This document shows positions 10,217 to 19,845 of a stretch of 64,000 nt of DNA, piece after piece. Position numbers and translations under genes: made by a program. Under the pieces are notes generated by a model. That model had not been told where the DNA came from, made no database searches, and worked only from the letters and a program-made list of their open reading frames with translations. The DNA lies in the NCBI RefSeq assembly GCF_010093535.1, contig NW_022985165.1, forward strand, positions 554,725 through 618,724, written 5' to 3'. The stretch comes from Lindgomyces ingoldianus. Taxonomy: Eukaryota > Ascomycota > Dothideomycetes > Pleosporales > Lindgomycetaceae. Position 1 is the first letter of the stretch. Each line of letters starts with the position of its first letter.

Positions 10217-11316
10217 ACGTACTTTACAGGCGAGTTGCTTACACACTTAAGTTGCTTACTTTTACTAAGACCCTACTAAACTACTCTTTCTATACTAATA
10301 CATTCCCTATAACACTACTTAGACGTGCTAAAAGAATGTTAGATATAGCTTACACTTTAAGCTTTTTAATAAAACATAAAACTCTTAAAGAAATATGCTA
10401 TAGCTATATATAAAGTTTTATAAAAATAAATAAATAACTATAGCACTAGATAACCTTTATAAGCTAATTCTACAGCTAAATTATAAAGGCTAAGTAATAA
10501 AAAAAAGTAGGTAATTATTAAGACTATACTTAAGCTATATGCGTAAGGAATTTCCTCTTAGATAGCATTTATAGCTAATATAGCTAATTTTTTACACGCT
10601 AAGTATAATCTAGGCTATATTTACATAAACTAGCCTAGTATATTTATAAAGCGTTATTTAAAGCTTAAAGTAAAGTTTTAAGCATAAGTATAGTTAAAAG
10701 ATATTTAGCTAATTATAAACTCTATTTTACTAAAGTTATATATGTTATTATTTTAAATACTATACTTAGCTTTAATATTCTCTATAAGGCTAAACTTGCT
10801 TTAAATTACCTTAGAACTCTTATAAAAGGCTTTTTTATAGTTATACTTACACTTAAATGTTACTTTAAGCTTTAAATAACGCTTTATAAACATACTAGGC
10901 TAGTTTATGTAAACATAGCCTAGATTACACTTAGCGCGTAAAAAATTAGCTATATTAGCTATAAATGCTATCTAAGAGGAAATTCCTTACGCATATAGCT
11001 TAAGTATAGTCTTAATAATTACTTACTTTTTTTTTATTACCTAGCTTTTATAATTTAGCTGTAGAATTAGCTTGTAAAGGTTATCTAGCGCTATAGTTAT
11101 TTTTTATTTTTTATAGAACTTTATATATAGCTATAGTATATTTCTTTAAAAGTTTTATGTCTTATTTAAAAGCTTAGAGTATAAGCTATATCTAACATTT
11201 TTTAGCACATCTAAGTAGTGTTATAGGGAATGCATTAGTATAAAAAAAGTAGTTTAGTAGGGTCTTAGTAAAAGTAAGTAACTTAGGTGTGTAAGTAACT
11301 TGCCTGTAAAGTACAT
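10217..11316. mobile_element. 1,100-bp palindromic (fold-back) pogo derivative, copy 1
   Basis: Flanked by TA on both sides (10,215-10,216 and 11,317-11,318), it starts ACGTACTT and ends AAGTACAT. Two arms of about 490 bp, each equal to the first 500 bp of pogo 3, face each other. The central 120 bp or so (about 10,713-10,837) is single-copy pogo sequence contiguous with the right arm. It has no transposase core. A second element of exactly the same length is at 43,269-44,368, and a third starts at 63,672, so this is a mobile family and not a local rearrangement. Confidence 0.85.
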
Positions 11317-11319
11317 TAA

Positions 11320-11794
11320 TTTATTTTAGCCTAATTAAGCTATTCTTGCTTATGTAAAGCTTTAGAGTAATTTTTTTATTTGTAAAAAGTAGTAGACTAT
11401 AAAGACTTTAAGTTAGTAGTTATAAAAGAACTAAAAAAGCTTAATAAAACTATATACTAAAAGATTCTTAAAAGCTTAGGTAGGTATAGCATAAAAAAGT
11501 AAAATCTAGGTAATTTTAAATAAAGTTTTTTTTACTTTAAAAGCTATTAAAAGATTAAATAAACTAGCTTTTTTAAAAAGTATTATTACTACACTTATTA
11601 ACCTAGCACTTTTAGTAAAACTAAAAATGCGTATAACTATAGACTTTAACACTTACCTACTCTCTATAAGCATAATTCTAGATAATAGAAGTGCTATGCA
11701 CTTAGTAAATAGTATAAAGCTACTTATACCTAAGTTATTTAAAAAAGCTTAAAGTTATATATAGTAAAAGTAAGCACCTAGTTGTTTCTAATCT
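11320..11794 (+). pseudogene. Copia-2 copy 1 protease remnant
   Basis: Around 11,660-11,760 the frame reads SIILDNRSAMHLVNSIKLLIP. This is the mutated counterpart of the Copia protease block ILDSGATHHVVNS, with D-S-G-A altered. It parallels 46,520-46,620 of copy 2, where LDNKSATHLVNSIKLLIPK is read. The segment upstream includes a repeat of the gag tail (IKKLNKTIY block). Stops are frequent, and the frame is cut at 11,795 by an LTR element. Confidence 0.6.
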
Positions 11795-12105
11795 TGTAAC
11801 AATTCTCGTTCCATCTCAGGTCGCCTAGAACCCATCCAAAGGGTCCCTGTATCGGCTCCGACCCTAGCTTAACCCTGACTTAACCTAGCCCTAACTCTGC
11901 CCTACTCTCTACTGTTACCTCTATTCCCTTATGTATTTAGTTGCACCTTGCCTCTGTAGCTAGCTTAGTAGTTTTCTAATATTCTTTTATATAAGGCCTA
12001 TAGGTGTTAATAGCATTCCTAGGTTTAGAGTCCCCACGCACTTCTATATGCCTCTAAGTAGATTCTTACTGCATTTAGACCTATTGTCTTGCCTATGCTG
12101 TTACA
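11795..12105 (+). repeat. Left LTR of the non-coding retroelement
   Basis: It starts TGTAACAATTCTCG and ends GCTGTTACA, about 311 bp. It is paired with 12,980-13,289 and is also homologous to 41,571-41,860. Differences between the copies are mainly C/T and G/A. Confidence 0.85.
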
Positions 12106-12979
12106 TTATATTAGAAAACATACTTTTACTAGTAATAGCTTTATTATAATATTACACTAATTATTTATTTAACTATGTCTAAGCTCTAAGATGTGTCTAA
12201 TTTAGTTTAAGTTATAATACTTACATACTATTATATTAAACTATTTAGTCTATAGACTAGATCTTATTAACCTTTAGTTAACTAAAGCTTTTAGGTTTAA
12301 AACTTTCTATCTTTATGTAATTAAGATTGCCTTTAGAAAAGTTATAAAAAAGCGCTAAGGTAAAAACTTAAAGACTACTAATAACTTATTAAAATTAAAA
12401 ATAACTACTAATGTCTAACTAACTACTTTTTAACTCTAGAGTTAAACACGCTCTAGCTAAGCTATACTACTACTCTGTTAATAGCTAAACCTGCCTTTAT
12501 AGAACCTAAAGCTAGACCTACCTAATTTAGAGCTAACCTCTAGCAGTATATCTATACTTAATTATAAGCACAGCTTAAGCAGCTAATTTATTAAAACACT
12601 ACTAAGCAACTACTAAATTACCTCTAATAATACCTTAAATTACTACTGCTACTTTATAGTAAAAGACCTTTAAAGCACTTTTAACAACACTTAAAAGTTA
12701 CTACTTTAAACGCACAACTAAGATTAATAACTACATAGATAGTAAAGAATAAAAAGAAAGTTTTATTTATTAACAGGCTAGACATCTATATAGGTTACTA
12801 TTAGAACAGGCGCGCATAGCGTTTAGTGTGGAGGACACTGCTAGCAGTGTAAAGGAATACTTAGTAAGAACACTTAGCTAAATTAGACTAGTTTTAGTTT
12901 AAAGATGTAAAGAATATAACAGTAATACTTTAAACTATAACTACTAATAGAGACTATTAGTTTATAGAGAGGGGAGTAG

Positions 12980-13289
12980 TGTAATAATTCTTATTCTATT
13001 TTAGGTTGCCTAGAACCTATCTAAAGGGTCCCTGTATTAGCTCTAACCCTAGCTTAACCTTAACTTAACCTAGCCCTAACTCTGCTCTACCTCTTGCTGT
13101 TACCTTTATTTTTTTTATATTTAGTTGCACCTTGCTTCTGTAGCTAGCTGAGTAGTTTTCTAATATTCTTTTGTATAAGGCTTATAGGTGTTAATAGCAT
13201 TCCTAGGTTCAGAGTCCCTACGCACTCCCATATGCCTCTGAGTGGACTCCCACCGCATTCAGACCCATTGTCTTGCCTGTGCTGTTACA
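12980..13289 (+). repeat. Right LTR of the non-coding retroelement
   Basis: It starts TGTAATAATTC directly after the purine tract and ends GCTGTTACA. Its last 90 bp keep CpG and CpA sites that are mutated in the left LTR, so RIP acted unevenly along the pair. Confidence 0.85.
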
Positions 13290-14421
13290 TATCTAGGGAA
13301 TAGAAACTAGAAAGCTTATAGAAGTGTTAAATAAAGTATAAAAAGAGCGCATAAAAGATCTTACATTATAAAAAGTAGTTATAGTAAAAGAATTTTACAT
13401 TAATATTATCTTAAAAGCTTATTTAAAAGAAAAAAGACTATAGTATTTAAAACTTAACTATACACTACATATAAGTACACCTTAATAGTATTCTTTATAA
13501 TAAGATTTTCTAGGTAAGAAGAGAAACTATCTAGAGTAGAGATTTGCTTTCTTTATATACATTTTGTTTCTTTGCTTAGTAATGTAGAAGCTTCTATAGG
13601 ATTCTAGTTACTAATATAGTATTTTTAATAATAGTAATCTATTTGTTATAAGTTATTACTAAATAAAAAGACAAAGAATCTTATAGAATCTTCTATTACA
13701 AATCTATAGAAGGATATTATAAATAGAAAAGAACATTCTAGAACATTCTAGTATTACTAATTAAAATATTAGTAACACGCTTTATAAATAGACTTTGCTT
13801 AGTAAGCAATTTAGCGCTAAGCCTATTTAGAAAAAGCTATATATTATTCTATAAGAAGTATATATACTTCTTTACAGCTTTAGCATACATGTGTAAGACA
13901 CCTAGACTTAAAAGCTCTATAGGCTCTTATTAAAAGTGTAAAAAACATATCTATAACAGGTATAAAGCAAGTACACTGTAAGCACTATATAATAACCTAC
14001 GCTAAGTAGGTTATATTAAGAAGACTATAGAAGTAAGCTCTCTACTTATTTTAAAAGCTATGTAGAACATGTTTAATATACTATTAGAACGTAGCAAAGC
14101 CTTATAAAAAAATTATAAAAAGAAATTATAGTAGTAAAATCTTTTTATACTTTTTTTAAGTAGAAACACTATTAAAATTTTAAAAAGTAATAAAGAGCTT
14201 TAAAAGTATAGTGTCTAGTTAATATAAGCTCTAGATTAGTAAAATATAGTAAAATAATAACACTGCTACACTCTTTTAGTATAGAAACTTAAGGTATAAG
14301 CTTTAAGTAAAAGACTTTAGTGTTAATATTAAAAGCTTTTTACTATATATATAACAAGGTAGGCGCTCTGCCTGCTAAGCTAATACTATACAACTTTCCC
14401 TACTGTACTAAAATGTACGCA

Positions 14422-14448
14422 CGAGAATACTTAAGCTAAGTATTCTCG
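14422..14448. repeat. Perfect 12-bp stem hairpin
   Basis: CGAGAATACTTA, loop AGC, then TAAGTATTCTCG. It sits centrally in the 239-bp element and has no T-run after it. Function unknown. Confidence 0.85.
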
Positions 14449-14453
14449 CATAG

Positions 14454-14460
<7 letters not shown>

Positions 14461-14488
<28 letters not shown>
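14461..14488. repeat. (TA)n microsatellite
   Basis: An uninterrupted alternating TA run of about 28 bp inside the 239-bp insertion; it probably arose by slippage. Confidence 0.9.
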
Positions 14489-14490
<2 letters not shown>

Positions 14491-15082
14491 GCTAGGGATA
14501 GCACTAGCACTAGCGGTTGTCTCTAGTCTAGCCTAAACCTCTATAAGCAAGAGAAGGCCACGTGGTTAACTGTGCCTACCTTGTTACAATATACTTATAA
14601 GCTAAATAAGGCTATAAAATAAGCTAAGTAAGAAATAATTATAAAGTCTATTAAAATAAAAAGTAGGATAGAACTCTCTAAGAAGCTCTAGCTAGAAGTA
14701 GTAGACGCAGTAACATAGCTGTATAATATAAGCCTATTACATACTTATAACTTACACTTACTAAATAAAGTCTTAAACGTGTAGTCTACTAAATACTTTA
14801 AATACTATAAGCTAGAGTAGGTAAGAAGTGCTATAGCTAATCTAAAGTCTAATTAGAGTAGGATACAGGTATACAGCTATTACAGCTACCTACTTAACAG
14901 AGAGTAAGCAGCTAGGCGTTAGAAGCGTAGCTTTTAAATAACTTTATAAGGCTATATTAGATATCTTATAGGCTATAAAGCTTTAAATATTTATAAAATA
15001 TAAATTTTATTACTTTAATTAAGTAATTACTATAAAAAACATAGCATGTAATAAAATACTTCTTTATAAAATAAAAGTAATA

Positions 15083-16953
15083 ACATACACTATAGGTAAG
15101 TTGCTTACACACCTAAGTTACTTACTTTTGCTAAGACTCTACTAAACTACTTTTTCTACACTAATGCATTCCTAACACTACTTAGACATACTTAAAAAAT
15201 ATTAGATATAGCTTACACTTTAGGCTTTTAAATAAAATGTAACACTTTTAAAACAACATGCTATAGCTATGTATAAAGTTTTTTAAAAAATAATAAATAA
15301 CTAACATACTAAATAACTTTTATAAACTAATTTTATAGCTATTAGCTAAAAGAAAATTTCTTATATATCTAGCTTAAGTATATACTTAATAATTACCTAC
15401 TTTTTATTATTATCTAGCTTTTATAAGTTAGCTATAAAATTAGTTATAAAAGTTATTAAGTGTGTTAGTTATTTTTTTTTAAAAACTTTATACATAGCTG
15501 TAGCATGTTGCTTTAAAAGTGTTACATTTTATTTAAAAGCCTAAAGTGTAAGCTATATCTAATTTTTTTTAGTATGTCTAAGTAGTGTTGTTAGAAATGC
15601 ATTAGTATAGAAAAAGTAGTTTAGTATAGTCTAGGGTTGCCACTTTTTAGTAATAGTAATTACTTAGTAATCACTAAGTGCTAGTAATTACTATTACTAT
15701 AAGCACCTAGTAATAGTAATTACTATTACTAGAAGCGCCTAGTAATTGCTATAGTAATTACTATAGTAATTACTAAGTAATTACTATTTCTATAAATAGA
15801 TATTTTATAGAAAAAGATTTTAAGTAGTAAAAGTAATAATTATTATAATAGTATATAATAATTCTTATGTCTCTAGTAATATATAAAGCTTTTTTATTAA
15901 AAAAAACCTATATAAGCTAAAAAAAATTAACAAGTAATTACTATAATTTAAACAACTATAATATATATAATAATAATATATAATAACGCTATATAATACT
16001 ACTTAACATATATATTTACTTTACTAAAGTTATTCTACTTATTAATATTACTAACTTTATTTATATTATATTATAATTTTAGTTTTAGTGAAAAAATTAA
16101 TGTTAAAAAGATATATATTTTATACTATATTTAGTAAGTAGATATTTTTATAATTGCTATTTCTATTCTTATAGTAAAAAGCAACTTTTTTATAATTATA
16201 CTTTACCTAGTAGTTCTAAAGAAAAACAAAAACAAATAATAAATCTAGAAGATAAAGAAGAGTTAAAAGAGTTAGAAAATAAAAGTACTACTAGCGTCTC
16301 TAGTGATAATAGTACTACTTGTAGTTATATATAGTAAAGCTATAAATAAAAACTATTTAGTTTATTTTATTTATTTAGTTTATTTTAGTTATATAATTTA
16401 TTTAGTTATTTTCTTTATTTTAGTTATTTCTTTTACTTTAGTTATTTTTTATATTTAAGTTATTTAGTTTATTTAAATTATTTAGTTTATTTAAGTTATT
16501 TAAGTTACTTAGTTTATTTAAGTTACTTAGTTTACTTAAGTTATTTTCTTTATTTAGATTATTTAAATTATTTAGTTAGATTAGTTTATTTAGTTAAATT
16601 ATTTTACTTAGTTTACTAAGTTTATCTAAATATAGTAGTCTAAGTAAAATAAGAAAAATAAAGTTAAAAGTGCTATAAATTTTAAATATAGCTATTAAGA
16701 CTTATGTTATACTTTTATACTATTTTTAGTAAATAGTAATTACTAGATTACTATAGTAATTACTATAGTAATAGTAATTACTATTACTATACACACCTAG
16801 TAATAGTAATTACTATTACTATACCTACCTAGTAATAGTAATTACTATTACTAGAGCTAAAAGGTTGCATAGTAATTACTATAGTAATTACTATAGTAAA
16901 CGGCAACCCTGGTATAGTCTTAGTAAAGTAAGCAACTTGCCTATAGTATATGT
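15083..16953. mobile_element. Short palindromic pogo-type MITE split by hAT copy 2
   Basis: Ends ACATACACTATAGGTAAG and CTATAGTATATGT are flanked by TA (15,081-15,082 and 16,954-16,955). Without the nested hAT element the MITE is about 580 bp and consists largely of two inverted arms. From the GTTGCTTACACACC segment inward these match the pogo 3 end. The outermost bases differ from the ACGTACTT of the main family, so this is a variant terminus, shared with the fragment at 41,211. No coding sequence. Confidence 0.75.
15632..16911. mobile_element. Non-autonomous hAT-like element, copy 2 (inverted)
   Basis: Ends are TAGGGTTGCC and GGCAACCCTG with a perfect 8-bp duplication GTATAGTC (15,624-15,631 and 16,912-16,919). 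The 1,280 bp are the reverse complement of the copy at 3894-5274, including the palindrome arrays at both ends and the tandem AT-rich middle. The right end keeps the ancestral CTG, showing that the family terminus was CAGGGTTGCC. It sits within the right arm of a pogo-type MITE. Confidence 0.85.
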
Positions 16954-16955
16954 TA

Positions 16956-17594
16956 AAAAAGGTTAAAAGTAATAAAGAAAAATAATAGTTTAAAAAAATA
17001 TACTAGCAAAGCTATTTATAAAGCCTATAAAAACACTATTATATTATATTATTATATTATATACTATAGACTTAAAAACAATCCTGCTTTTAAAAAAGTT
17101 AATAACTATAATAATACTATTTATTAATCTTTACAACTAGTTATATAATTGTAAAAGCTAAGTAAGTGTACTAGCGCTTAAGCATAGTGTAAGCTTTTTT
17201 TATAATAGCTTTTTTTATTCTAGTATAGCTAAAACAAAGCTAGCCTACTCTACTTTACTTTACTAGCTTTATATAGTAGTAGAGATATTACTTGTTATTA
17301 TAGTAATACTTTAGTAAATATATGCTTGTAGCTTTTAATTAGGCTAAAAATATAATACAATTAGATACTATTTTTATACTCTACTTACTCTACTATAAGA
17401 TATGTATAACAACAGACTCTAGTAATAGAGTTATAGTAGTTGTACTTTTCTAGCTATAGAATAGCAGCCTTTAAAACTAGTAGTATTCTATTTAAAACCT
17501 ATAGGCGTGCTTTAAATAAACTATAATATCTATACTTAAAAATGCTAATAGTAGTATAAAACTTATATAAGTAGTATAGTACTCTATAGAATAT
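16956..17594. other. Unresolved AT-rich sequence
   Basis: RIP-like composition with scattered TTATA runs (for example near 17,040-17,060). I can assign it to no element and see no frame, terminal repeat or duplication in it. It may be the eroded 3' continuation of the Copia relic. Confidence 0.5.
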
Positions 17595-17689
17595 TAGTCT
17601 GTTAACACTTGAAAAGTTAACTTTTTAAAAGTAGGTTTGCAAGCTTAATTGCTAGTCTATACTAGTACTTTTACAACTGCTTTAATTCT

Positions 17690-19170
17690 TTTCAACATTA
17701 AATTAATTAGCGTCTTTATAAGATCTTAGAGTAAGGTTCGCTAAGCTTTCTTAGCAGCCTTAATAAAAGCCTCTCCATTAACCTCCTCTAGTTCCTAGCT
17801 CTCTAACTTAGGGTGCAATTCACAGATCTTCTTCTTAAGTGCCTACTAAAGGTGTTTAATTAGATTAAGGTCTAGCAAGTAGAGCGGCTACTAAAGCACC
17901 TTAATGTCTATAGCATTTAGCTACAGAGTAGTTGTTACAATCCTTACTGTCGGGTTATCCCAACAGTACACTAGGCCTAAGTAATGAGGGGATTCGGGGG
18001 TAAGAAGCGGGATTGGCAGCGGGTGTACAGTCCGTGCGAACTTAGCTTAAGGGAAGGAGGTAGCGGCCGACTGTGGTTTGCCCTTATAACAGCAGTATGA
18101 GGTGCTGGGTTAAACAGTCTAGAGTCAGGAGAGGAGGTATATATAGTACAAGATATACAAATAGTATTGCGCTTGTTGTAAAGTAGCAATGCTACTTAGT
18201 CTATAGTAACTATAAACTAAACTGTTAATTACACCCTCTTATTGTAGTCTACTGTCTTAACTATATACATGATGTCCTGGGGTTGATTGTAGGTGATCGC
18301 AGGTGAGCATGGTTGCTCGCGGCGCGCAACCGCGCTTATTGACGCTCATCGCGCTCAACTGCCAACTTCTTATTAGACCGAACATCCGTCCACTAGTCCG
18401 TCCGTTAGTTCTGTCCATTCGTCGTCTGTTGGGTCACGTGATGCGTTTTGTGGTGGAGTGACCTAGGGAGTCCATCCTTGTTCGTCTAAACAGTGGGGCA
18501 GTTTCGGGTGATAGCTTACGGCCTAATCGTAGGTCGTAACAGTAGTCTTGTAGGCGGTGTGTATTAGCGTGTTGTCTATCTAATAGAGGGTGTCTTTAGC
18601 TAAGATAGGCAGAAGGCCTTCTTCTAAAGCCTAGATATACAAGTAAGCGCTATAACTATTATATGCAGCTTGTAGATCTCTCTCTATTCTAACAAGTTTA
18701 GATTGGCTGTGATACTAGAAGCAGCCCTAGAACATTTGCACTATGCCTTTGCTTATATCTGCTTCTTTAATCATCTTATAATCCTACTTCTGTGTTAGCG
18801 TGTAGAAGACCTATACTTGTTTATAACCTATTCCTCTCTTTGCTAACACCTTATTAGAATAGTTTACTGTTTTAAAATTAAAATTTCTCCTCTCTCTTAC
18901 CTATCTAAGTCTTGTTCTAGCATGCGCAGGAGTAAGATTTAGCTGCTTCTTTTTAATCTAGTTTGTAATATAATACTTCTTAAGTAGGCAATAGAGAGTC
19001 CTCTAACTAACGCGCACCTCTACTACCTTAGCCTTTAGCTGCGCATACTTAATTTGTAGGTGCTAGTAAGGAATTTAAATAAGCATTCTTTCTTAGCAGC
19101 AAGTAAACTTTTTAGGCTAGCTAGAACATAGTAAAGATTTAATTGTTTAGTAGTTGCTTTATTAATTAAT
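17690..19170 (-). pseudogene. Tc1-type transposase remnant
   Basis: Complement of about 17,800-17,885 reads PLYLLDLNLIKHL**ALKKK followed by ICELHP. This is the altered form of the PxYSPDLNPIEhLWxxLKKKI block that carries the last catalytic residues of Tc1/mariner DDE enzymes. It runs on to the SRELEEVNGEAFIKAAKKAW-type tail near 17,760. Upstream fragments (complement of 18,545-18,900) hold mid-domain pieces with a few stops. The N-terminal DNA-binding part (complement of 18,900-19,170) is recognisable only weakly. A 609-bp solo LTR splits the gene between its middle and its C-terminal part. Confidence 0.65.
17933..18541. repeat. Solo LTR related to Gypsy B, with GTAGT duplication
   Basis: It begins TGTTACAATCC and ends GGTCGTAACA, flanked by a perfect GTAGT duplication (17,928-17,932 and 18,542-18,546). 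Its first 300 bp share an order of motifs with the Gypsy B LTRs (GGGTGTACAGTCC, GTTTGCCC, GGGTTAAACAGTC, ATATACAAATAGTATTGC). The second half is unrelated, so it belongs to a sister family. CpG-rich segments are intact (for example 18,300-18,360), so it escaped most RIP. The open frame at 17,977-18,189 is within the LTR and not a gene. Confidence 0.85.
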
Positions 19171-19404
19171 TATGTTGTAAACTGTCTAACGCGTACATTA
19201 AATTTACAACGTAATAGAGGCTTTTAATTTACCTACGTTAACAGCAGATAAAATTCTAGCTCTTTGTAATTTGCTTAATTTGTTATTCCTGCCTTAATTG
19301 CTACTAATTTCCCTGCTAAATTCGCGTTGCATAGTTGATGGTTGAGGTTTAAAGAGTGTGAAGTTTAGTGGTTGGTGCGCCGGCACTCAGGTGTAAACAG
19401 ACTA

Positions 19405-19610
19405 ATGTCTTAGCATTGTAATCTTAACCTTTAAGTTTATAAATAACTAAACTATTTAGCGCTTAAATATACTACTAAGCGTTAGAGTACTTCTTAACTA
19501 AGTAAAAGTTTACTTTATACTAAATGTACTTAGCTATAACTATAGCTAACTATAACCTAAAGCTTACTTACTAACTAAAGACTACAGGGTCTACTTCTAA
19601 TAAGTGGTAT
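19405..19610. other. AT-rich spacer ending at the gene-island boundary
   Basis: RIP-like sequence with no recognisable element. Composition changes sharply to normal near 19,610, where unique sequence begins. Confidence 0.5.
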
Positions 19611-19845
19611 CAAATGTGAAAATATCGAAATGAAGGCTTAGCAAACTAACATAGATAACTTAGTTGGATGATGGTGCAGTGTTACTTCAGATCTACTCTG
19701 ACTGAAGAGGTGCCCTTGGGACGCCTAAGCCTGTACTTTACCGCACACGGGCACTTTATAATAGCACATGTGATTAACACACAAACCGATATCGTCTGAA
19801 CAGTTTAGATAGCTCTAGTAAGGGGTACAGCAGATGAAATCTCTT

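Larger units (their letters stand above)
11795..13289. mobile_element. Non-coding LTR retroelement (LARD/TRIM-like), copy 1
   Basis: Direct repeats at 11,795-12,105 and 12,980-13,289 (about 310 bp, TGTAACAATTC to GCTGTTACA) enclose 874 bp. The target duplication is AATCT on the left (11,790-11,794) and TATCT on the right (13,290-13,294), one mismatch. The empty site CTTAATCTAAAAA is seen at about 46,645. A purine tract AGAGAGGGGAGTAG abuts the right LTR, so the element reads left to right. The internal region shows no gag or pol motif. Its 5' half is shared with the copy at 41,571. Both LTRs retain unmutated stretches. Confidence 0.85.
14350..14588. mobile_element. 239-bp solo LTR-like insertion with long inverted ends
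   Basis: It is flanked by a perfect ATATA duplication (14,345-14,349 and 14,589-14,593). The right end reads GCCTACCTTGTTACA and the left TATAACAAGGTAGGC, giving 15-bp inverted ends of the form TGTAACAAGGTAGGC. The empty site is visible in the Copia copy near 47,460. TG...CA ends with a 5-bp duplication suggest a solo LTR; the unusually long inverted ends would also fit a MITE. It contains a perfect hairpin and a (TA)n run. Confidence 0.7.
13290..15060 (+). pseudogene. Copia-2 copy 1 pre-integrase and integrase remnant
   Basis: After the LTR element the frame resumes with the gag-pre-integrase block near 13,880-14,030. In copy 2 this block reads HAHAGHLGSKAL then CKYCVITHTKQVI, a zinc-binding signature. 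Integrase sequence continues to about 15,000, including the counterpart of LWPEVVNAATWLYNIS (copy 2 ELPKKL*LEVVNAAT*LYNIS), YKLE*VRSAIANL and the closing RRQKQSFKVTL*GYI block. A 239-bp solo LTR splits it at 14,350-14,588. All three frames are full of stops. Confidence 0.6.
10094..15082 (+). mobile_element. Copia relic (Copia-2 family, copy 1), truncated and repeatedly interrupted
   Basis: Sequence at 10,094-10,216, 11,317-11,794, 13,290-14,349 and 14,589-15,082 aligns in order with the copy at 46,035-47,960. It includes the protease, pre-integrase and integrase regions on the plus strand. Interruptions are a palindromic pogo derivative (10,217-11,316), a non-coding LTR element (11,795-13,289) and a 239-bp solo LTR (14,350-14,588). 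Its 5' part should lie left of pogo 2, outside the window. Heavy RIP is evident throughout. As the common host of so many insertions it is the oldest visible layer on this side. Confidence 0.75.
17597..19402 (-). mobile_element. Tc1/mariner transposon relic interrupted by a solo LTR
   Basis: Inverted ends GTCTGTTAACACTTGA (left) and, complemented, GTCTGTTTACACCTGAG (right) are each flanked by TA (17,595-17,596 and 19,403-19,404). Differences between the ends include RIP-type transitions. Removing the solo LTR at 17,933-18,541 leaves about 1.19 kb, short for a Tc1 element. The minus strand encodes a Tc1-type transposase remnant. RIP is milder than in the neighbouring elements. Confidence 0.75.

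Noticed and set aside
17977..18189. 70-codon minus-strand frame
   Set aside because: It lies wholly within the solo LTR 17,933-18,541.
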